Counted from the first letter of the stretch, positions 1 to 12,201 are shown. The stretch is 64,000 nucleotides of DNA from Rhodosporidiobolus odoratus (GCA_034387635.1 JAOANU010000015.1:434001-498000); one strand, 5' to 3'. Made by a program: numbers and translations. Notes: generated from the sequence alone by a model not told the origin.

Positions 1-745
1 CTCGTCATGTTCGAGCTCATGAGCCTCTAACCGCGCTTTGGAAAAGTCCGTAATTGTTGGCCCGCTACTTTGTCAGGCCACCTCTTCGAGGCTCAAAGCG
101 GTTTCTAGTCAGCTTGCTCTTGCCTGTTTTACTTCAATTGTTGGTTCTCCTCCTATCTCTTGGAGGACTGGTAGCTCGTAGACTCTAACGTTGTTCAAGT
201 ATGGAACCATGTGTTTCCGGTGAAGCGGCAGACGAACAACCGCCGGACCAGGTTCAAGGGAAGCGACATGAAGTAGCTTGGAAGGCCTCGTGTGCTATCG
301 AGGGGTTCAACCGCATGTTCCGACGTTCGTTGCTTGCTCTGACGCTCTCTACGTGAACGAGACAGCGAGTAATGCAATCCAGGGGAGGAAAACGCCCCTG
401 AAAACCGAATCCCTTGTATCTCTACGGACTCCTTTCAGGCAGCCGTAACCTCGTGACCTCGAGTCTCGCCCGATTATAGCGCCAGTTCGACTCCTCACAG
501 CCAGCTAGACAAGAGAGGGCCAATGTCAGCATCAAGCCGTGAAGCAGGTTTCCGGAAATCAAGATGGCCTTCTCGGACAGAGTTTTCGAGGACAAAACCA
601 TTACCTATGCCGCAGGTGTTCTATTACCTGCTCGGGTAGTCCTCGTGAACGTGACTCGTGACAGCGAGCGTCTTCCACCTTGCAATCACGAGAGATACGG
701 GGAATACTCTGAATTTTGCATTTTGGATCTATCTCTTTCGGCCCC
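1..745. other. Stretch downstream of STT3, no supported gene
   Basis: About 745 bases with no convincing gene. The first 30 bases read on the plus strand as nine codons followed by TAA (ending LVMFELMSL), which could be the last codons of a gene lying to the left, but this is too short to judge. The remaining overlapping small open frames on both strands have no recognisable domain or splice pattern. The part next to 745 is expected to hold the STT3 terminator. Confidence 0.4.
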
Positions 746-3568
746 TCATGTCGCCCTAACCTTGACCTTCTTCTTCCCCGCCAGCGAGCTCGCCACCGGA
801 GTCTTGGTACGTTTCTTGCGTTTGCCCCCGCTGAAAGCATTGGCGGAACGGTGGTCCCTGCCGAAGTTGTCTTCGTTTTTGACAGAGTAGATGCGGACCT
901 GCGACGCAAGAACAATGAGCACTGCGAAAAAGGACGCGAACCCGAAAGAAACGTACGATCCAGTTCTCAGAGGTGAAGGCTTCCTCTGCACGCAGGAGAA
1001 GGAAAGGGATTGATCAGCGAAAACAAAAAGGACCAGGCTGTGAAGAAATGAAACGCACCGAGCGTGTCAAGCTGAATAGGCACAGGCGGGATGACTTGGT
1101 TTCGAACGCGATCCTGAGCTGGCCCTCCGCCGTAGAGCTCGTTGAAGCTGCGAGGTCAACGACAATTCGTGAGACGAGGCTCGGTGGACAAGCGAGGAAA
1201 AGGGCGCACCGGTAATAACTCAGCTTGTACATCAAGCTGTTCTTCATCGTCTCACTCGCCTGGTCATCAACCCGATACTCTCCTCTCGAAGTAAAGTACT
1301 TCTGCTCCGTAACCTCTTCCGGCCAGATACCCTCCGAAATGCGTACCATCCATAAGAACTTGTTGATGTCGTCGCCGGAGAAACCGAGGAGACCGCCGAA
1401 GATGACGAGTACGTAGTCGACATCGTGCTTGCGGAGGATGGGGTAGGCGACTTCTTCCCGGACCGACATGATCTTACCGACCGTGGCGATGCTGCAGGGG
1501 CAATAGCAGAGTCAGCCAATCGGTGCGAGCCAGACAGAACGTGAGGGAGAGGACAACGTACTGTGTGTTGTTCCAAGTGTTGTTGTCGACCAGAGTGGTT
1601 CGGTTCGAGAAACCGGCAATCTGGTATCCATAATCCCACCAGCTCATAACCTTCGCATCCTCCTTCGTGTTCTGCCTAAGCCAGTAGTACGCCTCACGGA
1701 AGTCGTCGATAATGTTTTGCGAGCCATCGGGCGAGCGGGACGCGAGAACGACGGAAGGGGACGAGTATGCGGTCGAGGTCACCCAGGTGCAGTGGAGGAC
1801 GAAGAGGAACGAGAGGAAGGTGAAGGCGATAACAGGGATGGACCGCGCATCCATGCCAAAGATGCCGGTGCGGCTGCCCCTTGGCGATGCAGGCTTAAGG
1901 ACATAGGTGGAGGTGCCAGATCCCGTGGCGGGAGAAGCCGCCTTCTTGCCCTTCTTGCCTGCCGGAGTGCTTCCCTCAATGGCCGCTGCAGCGGCGTCAA
2001 CGTCCGGAACGGCGGGCTGAACAGGTGTCGAGGTGTCCTGGATAGGCGAGCGGTCCGGCTCGCGAGGGTCGAGGAAGGTCTCGAAGATCGAGGAAATCGC
2101 CACGGCGGCGGCGACACAGACGACGGGTGTGAGGGTGAGCATGAGGCGAACCATGACGCCCGCAAAGTACGAGGCGAGGACCGAGTAGATGATGACGAAG
2201 ACGTGCTCGTCGCGAAGTTCGCGGAAGCACATGTAGACGCCGGCGGGGAAGAGGTAGATGAGCATCTGGAGGTCGAAGAAGAAGGATGGCCAGGCGGTAG
2301 GCTGGTGCTCCGAGACGGATGAGACGAGAGGAAGGTGGACTCGGGCGTATCCGGTGTCCCAAAGGGAGTAGAAACGGCCAGTCCACGGCGCAATCTTGCC
2401 ACTCCTCGTCATGAACCAGAGTCCACCGACAGCGAGCGCTGCGCCTAAGGCGAGGGCAGATCGGAAGAGGACCTGGAACTGCTTTTCCGGGACGAGCGAC
2501 TTGACGAGCGTGACGAAGGCGATGATCTGGAGTAGGCCGAAGACGCCAAGAGGGGCCATGTGCTCGGACGTGAGGAGAGGAAGGAAGCCGACGAAGGGAA
2601 CTTGCATCGAGGCAAGGGTACCGATGGCGTAGAACGAGGAGTAAGCAACGTAGAGGCGCGAGGTGTAGCGGCCCATGAGGAGAAGGACGAAAACGTGAAG
2701 AGGGAGCATGTTGGTGATGAAGGCGTATCCACCTGCAGCGCAGTCTGTCAGTGCCCAATGGATCGAGAAAGAAGAAGAAAAGGCGTGCCCCATGCCGCAA
2801 CCATGTAAAAGTAGAACAGAGCCGTCACGCCAGCGTACAGGACAGAGCCAGTCTTGACCGTCTTGATCCACAGGTAGAAGGTAATCATGAGGATGAAGAT
2901 GGCGATGGCTTCATTGTCGTATGATCCGGCGACGGACCTCGATATGTACCCCGGCGCGATGGCGATGAAGAGCGCCGCCCAAAGACCGGTTCCTTCACGA
3001 CTGCCCTCTTTACCAACTTCTTTAGCGAAGAAGTAGGTGGCAAGGGCGGTAAGGCCAGAGAAGGCAGGTGCGAGCTGAACGCAGACTTCACGAATATCGA
3101 CCGGGATGGAGAAGAAGTGGAGCAGCTTCCAGATGAGACCGCTGGTCACCATCAATCCAGGGTAGAGAGTGCCACCGACGACGCGACCAAGCGGGTACCA
3201 TGCAGTCGGGTCGAACCAGTTCCAGAAAGCCTGAAGAAAGGGAGGATCAGCGGCAGCTCGTGTGGCAGGAGAGGGAGGACGCACGTAGAACCCCTGCTCA
3301 GTCAAGACCTTGGTGGCACGAAAGTTGAACCATGGGTCGAACCTGAAGGAGAAATGAAGAACACGATTAGGCTCCGCGAAGTAGGGAGGAACAGGAGGGA
3401 GGTAACGTACTCGTGAATGATTGATTCGAAGCGAACGACGGCAAACTCGCGAGATGCGACGGCAGCTCCGGCAATGAGACCGAGGATGATTGTTCGAAGG
3501 AAAGAGCGGGTGGTTTCCGAGGTTTGAGCCGGAATGGCGAGGGGAGGGTAGGCGTAAGATGTCGTCAT
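746..3568 (-). CDS. STT3: Oligosaccharyltransferase catalytic subunit STT3
   Basis: Catalytic subunit of the ER oligosaccharyltransferase, which moves the lipid-linked glycan to Asn of N-X-S/T sequons in the ER lumen. Start ATG at 3568 leads straight into the conserved N-terminal helix ([20 protein letters not shown], then RFESIIHE). A short intron follows; joining the exons gives [13 protein letters not shown], the first luminal acidic motif. Many hydrophobic segments follow, then the signature WWDYG with DNNTWNNTQ, and after a further intron the DK-type motif [12 protein letters not shown]. Two more introns near the 3' end join [15 protein letters not shown] to [16 protein letters not shown]; the basic tail stops at 746. 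At least five introns, all GT-AG. The gene is intact and shares a divergent promoter region with an ER thioredoxin-fold gene. Family assignment is firm. Confidence 0.96.
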
Positions 3569-4078
3569 TTTGCGGACGGCAGCAAGGGCGACCGTTCTGT
3601 ACAGGCAGGGCGGTCAGCCTTCGCGGTGGGAGTTGTGCGGGCGGACAATCGAGTGCTGGATCTGCCATCCCGCTCCACCTCGCAGCATCCGAAAGACTCC
3701 TGAGCAGATTACGCTGCGAACAAGTGGGTGTATACGGAAGCCTGAGCTTACACTATACCCTGCTACGCTTCTCTCAGTGCAAGACTTGGGTATAGTCGAT
3801 TTGACGAGGCGACTGCTGCGCTGGCGGAGGTGGGTGCTGGCAGTCGACGTGGGCTTGCCGAGGTGCACACCTGGATACAAGTGGATACGAGACAATGTAT
3901 GAAAGCAGACCGGTGCTCCACTAACTGGATCGAGCTGTGTGCGATGATCCGAGCGGGTTGCAAGATGAAGAGGTGGTGCTCCCAATTCTTTCCCTCTTCC
4001 CTCGCCAAGTGTTAAACACGAAAGTATCCATACAAGTACCTCGAGCGCCTGGCAAGCTCTTCCCAACCTCCTCCGACC
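3569..4078. promoter_or_regulatory. Divergent promoter region STT3 / ER thioredoxin-like gene
   Basis: 510 bases between two outward-facing start codons, both for ER proteins. No gene is supported here. No specific upstream element such as an unfolded-protein-response box could be named with confidence by eye. Confidence 0.5.
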
Positions 4079-5279
4079 ATGTATCGCTTCGCCGCCTTCC
4101 TACTCGCTCTTCTCGCTCTCTCCTCGGCCGTCAATGCCGCCGTCTTCCGCTCACCCAACGTAAAGCATTTGACCACAAACACCTTCAAGAAGTCTGTACA
4201 TACTTCCGACAAGCTCACCCTCGCCGCTTTCGTCGCACCTTGGTCCGTTCTCCCCTTCCTTCTTTGCCAATCCCGCTCACCAGTCTCTCTTGTGCAGGTG
4301 CGGCTACTGCAAGAAGCTGGCCCCCGAGTATGACAAGGTGTCGGATAGTCTGAAGGGCTTGGTCAACGTCGGTAAGCCCTGTCCGTCCGTAAACTGTGAT
4401 AAAGACCCCTTACTTTTTTCTTCATGCAGTGTCCGTCGACTGCGACGCTGACGAGAACAAGCCGCTTTGCGGTGAGATGGGCATCCAAGGTATGTCCTCC
4501 TACGCTTCTGAGTCCCGACTGAGCTTTTACTGAGTGGAATGTGCCTTCTTCCCCTCAGGTTTCCCTACTATCAAGGTACTGCCGCTCATTGCCTACCTCA
4601 GCATCAATCGTGACTGACCTCAAGATGTCTTGATAGGTCTTCCCTGGTGGTCGCGCTCCTCCTCGCAGTGCGCCCTGCGATCTCCCCTTGGCAAACAGCC
4701 CGCTTTGGCTGACCAGTATGCTCTATCAGGTTATGACGGACCCCGAGAGGCTAAAGACATGATTACGCACGCGACTTCCAGCATGCCCACCTTTGTCAAG
4801 CGCGCCACCACCTCGTCCGAAGTCGAACCTCTGCGGGAAAAGGTGCGCCTCACTCTCTCCTCCTTCACCTCCCCGACCTTCCTAATCTCCCTTCTCCTTA
4901 TTATTTCTCATAGGCCAAATCTAAACCCATCTCCCTGCTATTCACCTCCGCTGGCAAAGTCACCCCGCTCTATAAAGCCCTTTCTACCGACTTTTATCGG
5001 TCGCTCGACTTTTACGCTGCGAGGGACTCCAAGGTTGGGCAGGAGGCGATGAAAGCGTTCGGTGTGGAAAAGACGCCCGCGCTACTCGTGATTGACGGAG
5101 ACAAGATAAGTCAGTATGAGGGTAGGTCCGCTACCTCCTTGATCCCTCCTTCCTGCCGGCTGACATCTTCGAGGCGGACAGGCGCATTGAAGTATGACAA
5201 AATTCGAGCTTTCCTTGAGCCGTTTGCGCTGCGTGGAAAGCGGAGTGGCAAGGCCAAGTCAACTCATGAAGAGCTGTAA
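4079..5279 (+). CDS. Secreted ER protein disulfide isomerase-like protein (MPD1/P5 type)
   Basis: Predicted oxidoreductase/isomerase of the ER lumen, about 255 residues from seven or so exons. Residues 1-20 are a clear signal peptide (MYRFAAFLLALLALSSAVNA). The first thioredoxin fold has the active site CGYC, formed exactly across an intron (APW|CGYCKKLAPEYDKV), then VDCDADENKPLC and the cis-Pro motif GFPTIKVFPGG. A second, redox-inactive thioredoxin-like half follows (GVEKTPALLVIDG). The protein ends in HEEL, which resembles the KDEL/HDEL retrieval signal. One intron (about 4672-4732) must be removed to bring VFPGGRAPPRS into frame with YDGPREAKDM; it was placed by splice consensus. Yeast Mpd1 has the same layout, but a P5/PDIA6 relation is also possible. 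It is divergent from STT3, so two ER protein-maturation genes are adjacent. Confidence 0.85.
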
Positions 5280-5361
5280 GCATGGGGATGGGTTGTCCTG
5301 CATTCAAGCGGTATACTCGGCAAGGCAATACGCAAAGAAACAGGAACAGGGGGAACGTCAT

Positions 5362-6143
5362 CTATACGAGCTTCTCAACCGGGATTTGGGCCTGCGCCTG
5401 ACTGCTGCCCTCGCTCTGGAACTTGTCCTGCTGCTGCTGCTGCATCAGAGCCTGCCACTCCTTCCACCTATTCTCATGCTCCCTCCAGCTCACTCTTTGA
5501 TCCTCAGCCTCCCTCTTCCCCCACCTTGTACACCTGTGCCTCTGCTTCTCCTCCAACATCAACTTCGTATCCGGATCACTCGCAGCAATAACAGCCTTCA
5601 CATCTCTAATCTCGTGCGAGAGATGCTTGTACCCCCAGATGCCGACGCCTCCGAGCAAAAGAAAGGGGAGGATCCGAGGTCCACGACGGCCTTGGCGATA
5701 GAAGCGACGCCAGGCGCGACGATCTGCGGGGTAGTTGTGAAAGTCGGCGGGGGAGGGGTGAGGAGGAAATCCGGGAGGAGGGGGAGGAGGAATGCCGCCG
5801 GCGAGGGGAGGCGCGAACGTCATGCCTGGGTGGGCGTATGGGTTGGAAGGGCTGAAGCGGGGCCAGCTGAAGGAGGAGAGGAAGGAGTAGGACGAGCGGG
5901 GATAAGGGGGACTAGGATGGTGAAAGTAGGGGTGGGTATGGGCATGGGCGCCGGCGGCAGCGGGCTGCGGCTGAAAGTGCGGCTGGGCAGACGGATGAGC
6001 CCTGTAAGCAAATGTTGTGGTTAGCAGTAGAAGGGAAAGTTGGATGGAGAGAGGAAGAAAACTCACCTCGAAGCGTGAGAAGGTTGCGAAGCGGCGCCAT
6101 CGGCGAAAGCGGCACACTCGATCGGAGGGCGGTCGTATTGCAT
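5362..6143 (-). CDS. Unknown small membrane protein, Pro/His-rich
   Basis: Not recognised. Two exons joined by a 65-nt intron (6002-6066, GTGAGT...CAG) give 238 residues. The start at 6143 (MQYDRPPIECAAF) was preferred over the longer upstream open frame because the splice signals are excellent and the upstream frame is Arg-rich and unlikely to be translated. Residues about 27-130 are rich in Pro, His, Ser and Tyr with a PPPPPPGFPPHP stretch. Near residue 160 is one hydrophobic segment (ILPFLLLGGVGIWGY), followed by a charged, probably coiled-coil tail with a run of five Gln. It looks like a single-pass membrane protein with a cytosolic or organellar coil. It is tail-to-tail with the ER disulfide isomerase-like gene, with only 82 bases between the stops. 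Confidence 0.7.
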
Positions 6144-7027
6144 GATGTAGATTGTTGCTGGGTGATGAAGTAGGAAGGAGGAATGGAAGACGAGCGCTCA
6201 AATACCCTCGATTGCTCCGGCCGAGGGGCGTGCGAAGACGAGCGCGAAGAGCCGGAGCCCGGAGAGAGCGTACGCCAGAGGCCGGCAAGTCGGTGTGAGG
6301 GTGTATTTCGCCGGGACCGCTACGCAGGACCTACTGGGGCCGAACGGCGGCGCCAGCTACCGATGCTCGGCGGACCAAGCAGCAGGGAAGGCGGAGTCGA
6401 GTGGAAGAAAACGGGAAGACAGGAAATGAAGGGTGAAGCCTGCTTCGCTTCGGATCCTTTCGCCCAAGAGCGCACGCACAGCAGTCAGATACAATCAGTT
6501 GCTCCTAGGGCCAGGCAGCCGGGGAAGCGCCTGGCAACAGTGTGTTCGCTGGTTTCATCCGAAAGCAACTTGGGTTGAGTTCGAAGATCTCGTCACAGGT
6601 CAGACCGGCCAGAGCGCGCGGCCAGCACGAACGCGCGCTATGTACAAGCGTCAAGGCCTCCCCACCTTGTTATCTTGAAAGGCGACAGGTGGTGGTGATT
6701 GCAGAGGTCGAAGAAGCGTGGAATCGGAGTCAGCACAGATGATCTCGGACGCGTCGTAGTCGGTGTGTATTTGGATTCTCGGACTGTACGGCGGTCCAGA
6801 CGATAGTCTAGCGTTGTGGACAACAAACGGCTTCATCAGTTGAAGCGAGACGAGGGTTCCTCACCTTCTCTCCGCTTCATCTGCCTGAAGACGGCTTGAC
6901 TAGCTCACACCCCTCACAACTACCGTTGAACACACCCTGCTCCCCAGCCCGATCGCTTACGCGCTGTGCAACTCTCTCTCAACTTTCCCCTCTTTCGTCT
7001 CCCTCTCCAGCTAACACTACCACGACC
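6144..7027. promoter_or_regulatory. Divergent intergenic region upstream of RTF1
   Basis: 884 bases between the start of the unknown membrane protein (-) and RTF1 (+). It should hold both promoters. The last 130 bases before RTF1 are rich in C and T, typical of 5' leaders here. No RNA gene or further coding exon could be supported. Confidence 0.45.
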
Positions 7028-9354
7028 ATGAGCGACTTTGACGATGACCTGCTAGCACTCGCTGAAGGTACCTCCAAGCGCAAGAAGTCCTCCTCCAGCA
7101 AACCCAATAAGCGCAAGCGCCCCGAATCTTCCGAGTAAGTCGAATTCGCTGTCACTTGAGTCACTGCCTCGCTCGGAGCAACGAAGGATGTAACAGATGA
7201 CTTCACTACCGTGAAGCGGTCACAAACGTGCTTGGCCAGAGCAGCTGGGTGATGATGTGGGGCGCACTCGGACTGATACCCCTCTTTCCCTATACTGCAG
7301 TGAAGGATCCGCCTCCGACATGGACATGTCCGAGTCCGACTCGGACGCAGCTGGTGCACCAGCTGCCGCGTCACCTAGAGGAGGGAAGCGCGGGAAGAAG
7401 GTGAAGAGCGCGGCGCAGATCGATACTTCGGATGAGGAAGACGATGAGGACGATGTGCCGGCTCCGACGGAGGATAACCCTTACCCGCTGGAAGGGATTT
7501 ACAAGGACGAGGCAGATCGTAGGCGGTACGTTGAGCTCTACCTTAGCTCTCATGACAACCCTCCGCTTATATCTTTTGATTTTCTCCCGCTGCGCAGCAT
7601 CTCGAATCTTCCCGAACTCGAGCGTGAGGACATTATTGGTACCCGTAAGGACGAAATGACGGAACGAAACATGCGCAAAAAGATTGCGCATATGGCAGCG
7701 GGAGTCGGCGGGAGTAGGAAGGCTCAGGCATCTTCGGATGTGGAGGAGGAAGAAGAAGGCGAGGAGGAAGAAGAGCACGTGTCGAGGAGCACGAGCACAA
7801 GGTCGAGGAAGACGACTGGAGCGACTTCGACCAAGGCGGCGGGGATTGAGAAGCTCAAGCAGAGCCGTGCGGAGAAGGGCAAGAAGAAGGAGAAGAAGGT
7901 ACGTCTCCCCTCTCACAGTGCGCTGACCGAGATTTCCAACTTAACGCCCAGTCGATCGCTCTGCAGGCTGACTCGGACGACGACGAAGACTACGAAGAGC
8001 TGGCTTCGCGCGCCAAGAAGGGCAAGAAACGCGGGTCTTCCTCCGAGGCAGAAGAGGAGGAATCCGACGACGACCGCGCGAGGAAGAGCAAGGCGAAAGG
8101 GAAGAAGGTGGCTGCTCAGCCGGCAGGTCCGGACGAGCTGGGAGCGATTGTTCTCACGCGGGCGAAGCTGGCAGAGGTGTGCGCGGCGCCTTGGTTCACG
8201 GAATGGGTGATCGGTACGTCACACTTTCCTCACCTTGCCTTGCTCTTCTCCTGATCTGTTTCTTGCTCCTCAGGCTCTTGGGTACGCTACTCCGTCGGGA
8301 TGGATCAGCAGGGGCAGACGAACTACCGGTTATGCGAGGTTATCGGTGCATCTGCCTGTTCCGTTAATCCCTCGTATCGTACGAGACTGACTTTCGTCTG
8401 CTCAGGCACGAAACAAGCCGACACGTACCGCTTCGAACACGCCTCAACGGACATTCTTCTCGAACTGCAGCACGGCAAGGCCAAGCGCTATTTTAGCATG
8501 GACGCTGTCTCGAATTCTCTCTTCACCCAGGTATGATATCTCTCCCATCCCATCCAGGCCTATTCCTCCACGCTCAAGCATACCCGCCTCGTTCACAGCG
8601 CGAGTATGCCCGCCTTAACCAGACTTGTCAAGCGGACGATATCCCGATGCCGACCTCGAAGGAAGTCGCGAAAATCAAGGAAGCTCTGGCTAAGCATTCT
8701 GCGTACATCATGACCGAGGTGCGTTGCTTCTGGATACACGTCGAATGCCGATGGTGACAATTCGTCCACTTCTCAGGAGGACCTCGCGAAACAACTCGCC
8801 AAGAAGTCCATCCGCAAGACTGGCGCTCAGCTCAAGGCGCAGCTGCACATGGAGCGAACCCAAGCGATCGCCATGAACGACACGGAGAAACTTGCCTCGA
8901 TCAACGAACGACTTGCCAACCTCGACAAGCCGTCTACCGACTCGCGTGAAACGGCCGCCAAGCTGAACGAGCGCAATCGCGGGAGGAACAGGGAGGATGT
9001 GAGGAAAGCTGAGGCGAGAAGTCAGGAGGAGAGGAGGAAGATGCAGGAGGCGCTGGCGAAGGGAGATACGAGCGTCAAGGTCGATGCCAGCGCGAGGGTC
9101 AAAACGGTGCCCAAGATGAACTACGACAGGTACGTCGTCTCCCCGATATCTCACCTCTATGGTTTCTCACGCTTATGCGTAACGCCCACAGTCGCGTCAA
9201 CTCTCCGTTGCCCGGCACACCTAATAATGGCAGCGGTCGCAACACTCCGGTCAACGCTGCCAATGCCAATGGAACGCCTAAGCCGGGCAAGGCGGGCAAG
9301 ATCGAGTCGAGCGTGGCGAGCAGGGTGCAGCTAGACCTCGACCTGGACTTCTGA
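7028..9354 (+). CDS. RTF1: RNA polymerase II-associated Paf1 complex subunit Rtf1
   Basis: Nuclear transcription-elongation factor that couples Paf1C to histone H2B ubiquitylation and chromatin remodelling. The start at 7028 (MSDFDDDLLALAEG) matches the acidic N-terminus usual for the family. An intron (GTAAGT at 7136, acceptor just before 7302) interrupts the first Lys/Ser-rich stretch. Acidic and basic low-complexity runs follow, then the Plus3 domain: LGAIVLTRAKLAEVC...WF, joined over introns to GSWVRYSVG, YRLCEVI and TDILLELQHGKAKRYFSMDAVSN. The C-terminal third is a long charged helix (ERTQAIAMNDTEKLASINERLANLD), and the protein ends with RVQLDLDLDF just before TGA. Length is roughly 550-600 residues over about eight exons, usual for fungal Rtf1. 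Gene appears intact. Confidence 0.93.
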
Positions 9355-9653
9355 GCAGCGAGATCGCGGTGGCAGGGAAGGGTGGAAGAGAAGAATGTGG
9401 ACGGGGAAATGGACGCTTTTGTCGATGTTGCAGTCTGTGCAGTAGTCTAGTCTTGCTTGTTGCATTTCCACATCCCTATACTACACATCAAAGGCGTTGC
9501 CTGTCCCTCACAAGGATTAGCTCGCCTCGCTACCCTCTCCGATCCTTCTCCTCGACTGCCTGCATTCTTGGACTCCGTCGACTCGCGCGAGAGGTACTAC
9601 AAAACCGCCTACAGGCATCCTATTTATCTGCAGCGACTTTGTAACCACCCATC

Positions 9654-11094
9654 ATGGCTCACCGTGTCCGCCTCCCTCCGCCTCTGCTCTACCCTGGATC
9701 TTCATCAACTCCCCTCCGCCTCGCTGCTCAAGCCCCGTACGACCCATCTGTTTCGGCTAATCCTCCTTATGTCCTCCATACTGTACCCTTCCAAGGTGGC
9801 TACCTCTGCAGCGGCTCCGACGACTCCATACGAGCCTTCTCGCCTACTCTACAACCTCTTGCCAAGCTCAAGTCGACGCAGAAGGGGATAACGAGCATCA
9901 CAGCCGGCGCAGGGATGGATAGCAATGTCGTATTCGTGACGGCGAAAGATGGAACGGTTGCCGGATGGGACACTAGGGACCTTTCTAAGGAAGCTTTCAA
10001 GCTGAAGAGTGTGTTGTCTCCTGTTCCGTTTCCTGTAGTAGGCTGATAGACAGAACCCCACAGGCAAGAGCGGCGCGGGCTACTTGTGTGCTTCGCAGAG
10101 TAGCGACTTGTCAGCGCTGGCGGTCGGAACGGAACTGTACCACTACGAAGCGATGATTGACATCTGGTACGCCGGTCATTGCTGCATCTACGACTATTGC
10201 CGCTCAGTTATCTTGTACACAGGGACCTCCGATCTATGAAGATACAGCACACCTATACCGAAGCCCACTCAGACGATATCACCGCCGTTTCTTTCCACCC
10301 CTCCCCTACACTTCCGCACGTCCTCCTTTCCGCCTCTGTCGATGGTCTCGTCACGACCTATGACGTACGGATAGCAGACGAAGACGATGCTGTGCAGAGC
10401 ACTTCGCAATTTGGCTCGAGTTTGGCTCGGGCAGGGTGGATGCCGTTGAAGGGGCAGGAGGGGAGTCCGGACTTCAAGGGTGTGTATGGTTCGACGACGA
10501 TCGAGACGCTGCAGTACTGGGATGTCGAGCAGGTGCGCTGCCGCTCTATTCCTGGGTCGACGTCGAATGACCTTCTCTGTTCTCTCGAGCAGCAAGATCA
10601 AATAGTCGACTTTGGCGATGTTCGGGATGTGGCCTTGCAACCCTGGCGGACGGACTACCTCATCGATACACACTACAATGCTGCCCTGGGAGGGGTCTGC
10701 CTTTTGGCAGGAACAATCTCGTGAGCCTTCTTATCCGGTCTTCCCCCGCCCTTCTTCCTTATCTCTGCATCCGCATCCCGTCTTCCCAGCTTCTCACGCT
10801 GACGTCTTTTCGACTGGGTCCGTGTAGAGGTGGAGTGGCTTTAATCAACGCGTCAGATTACCAGCGGTGGACGCTCGAGCAGCACCTTCCCAGCGCCGGA
10901 GGTCGAACACTTGCGACGAACCGAGGGCATACCGACATTGTGCGAGCAGCACATGTCAATGGCGAGGTGAGCTGTCTCCGTTTTTCGACAGGCCAGCATG
11001 GGCCGTTGCTGACAGTCGTCGTCTTTCTTCTGCACAGACGGGAACCGTCGTCACTGGTGGAGAAGATGGGCAGATCTGCTTATGGACTATCTAG
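9654..11094 (+). CDS. WD40-repeat protein, WDR89-like
   Basis: A single beta-propeller protein of about 400 residues. Repeats seen in order: GGYLCSGSDDSIRAF, VVFVTAKDGTVAGWD, SALAVGTELYHY, HSDDITAVSFHPSPTLPHVLLSASVDGLVTTYD, and a last repeat GTVVTGGEDGQICLWTI ending at the stop. The stretch reading DYLIDTHYN..GGVCLLAGT and GHTDIVRAA resembles WDR89-family proteins, whose role is poorly known (putative nuclear/nucleolar scaffold). At least five short introns interrupt it; the acceptor at about 10827 joins LLAGTIS to RGGVALINASD. It follows RTF1 on the same strand after 299 bases and ends close to the remnant of a MYND gene on the other strand. Confidence 0.8.
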
Positions 11095-11252
11095 AGCTGC
11101 ATCTCGACTGCATTACCCTAGCTGTCACGTTGGTGCGTAGGTCAAGAAGAGAGAAACGAACGACGTTTTTGCTGCGAGTTAAGTATGTACAAGCATGCGA
11201 ATGCTATGTATGCCTTTCCTTCTTCATCTTCTCACCCCCCGTCATGACCTGC

Positions 11253-12201
11253 TCACAACAGCTTCGCGCCTATGTTCAGGAACGCTGGCGGTTGTCCTTT
11301 CAATGGCGTCCAGGGCTTGCTTTCATCGACGCCGGTGACGAGCTGGAGGACCCCGAGCTTGAACGTTTTCGGGTTGTGGCTGCGCATGACGCGGATCGTA
11401 AGAGCGGCTTGACCATTGTTTGGATAGAGGTGTGGAGATCCTTGGCGTCCTCGTAGTTGCGGCACGTGACGGCATCGGATGTGGTGAACTGGAGACGCTT
11501 GTAGGCGTATTGAGGTATATCCTCGGTAAAGCCCTGGAGAGGCTTGTCGTTCTTCTTGTGGTCGACGAGGGTGAAAGTAACGAGGGCGAGGTGACAGAGG
11601 TTGTTGAGAACGACAGGGTCAAGGCCGGAGTAGTAACTGTTGAGTTCGGTTTCGTAGGCGGCGAGACGGTAGGAGGGAGTGAGGAACAAGTGAGGAAGCT
11701 TGGGCATGACCTGAGGATGGGAGATAAGGGAGAGACGGGAAGGTATGCTCGCGATCTTACCAGGCAACTGCAGACCATGTCGGAACGTTACGACGGTGAT
11801 CTTGAGGCTGTCGTAGAAACTGTAGGCCATAATCCTACTGCCTTTAGGATGTCGGGCAGGCCATAGTACGAGGGCGACTTCAACGGTTGACCTTTACTCG
11901 TGTCCGAGTTCTCGAGCTTGTCGTAGTCGACATGGCCCCAGCGAAGGAGGGCGGTGACGTGGGGTTCGCTTTTCCCGGGCCGCAAACAGATTTGTGGGTG
12001 GGCCAGATCTACGCGTCGCGAACGGGTCAGCTGCGATCTCTGAGGGGCTGGAAGGAGACGGACCAGCTATCAATGCGTCCTTTTGCAGAAGTAAAGCTCG
12101 GCGCCAGCGGAATGACACGGTCCACAGCGAGTAGTGGTGTCTGTGCCGCAGACACAGCACGGTCGCGAGATTGAATTAGCGTTCGTTCTGATCGTATTGA
12201 T
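11253..12201 (-). pseudogene. Decayed MYND zinc-finger gene, copy 1
   Basis: Reading the minus strand from about 12201, a MYND finger is clear: CCVCGTDTTTRC, then CHSAGAELYFC. Where relatives read H-W/Q-K-L-V before a conserved intron, this copy reads H, stop, stop, L-V (TGATAGCTG near 12065-12073). A normal-looking intron then ends at GCGTAG and the finger finishes as IWPTHKSVCG. Downstream, a long open stretch (AYSFYDSLKITVV, LVTFTLVDHKKND) continues for about 170 codons and then needs a one-base shift near 11423-11430 to reach the C-terminal NNGQAALTIRVMRSHNPK segment, which ends at 11253. Two nonsense codons plus a frameshift indicate a pseudogene; sequencing error is less likely because three independent lesions are needed. 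Original function unknown. Confidence 0.7.

Noticed and set aside
564..990. Several overlapping open frames on both strands
   Set aside because: They overlap the last exon of STT3 or each other and have Arg/Ser-rich translations typical of shadow frames.
5362..6288. Unspliced 308-codon version of the small membrane protein
   Set aside because: A strong intron at 6002-6066 and a downstream ATG give a better N-terminus; the unspliced one is Arg/Leu-rich like translated intergenic DNA.
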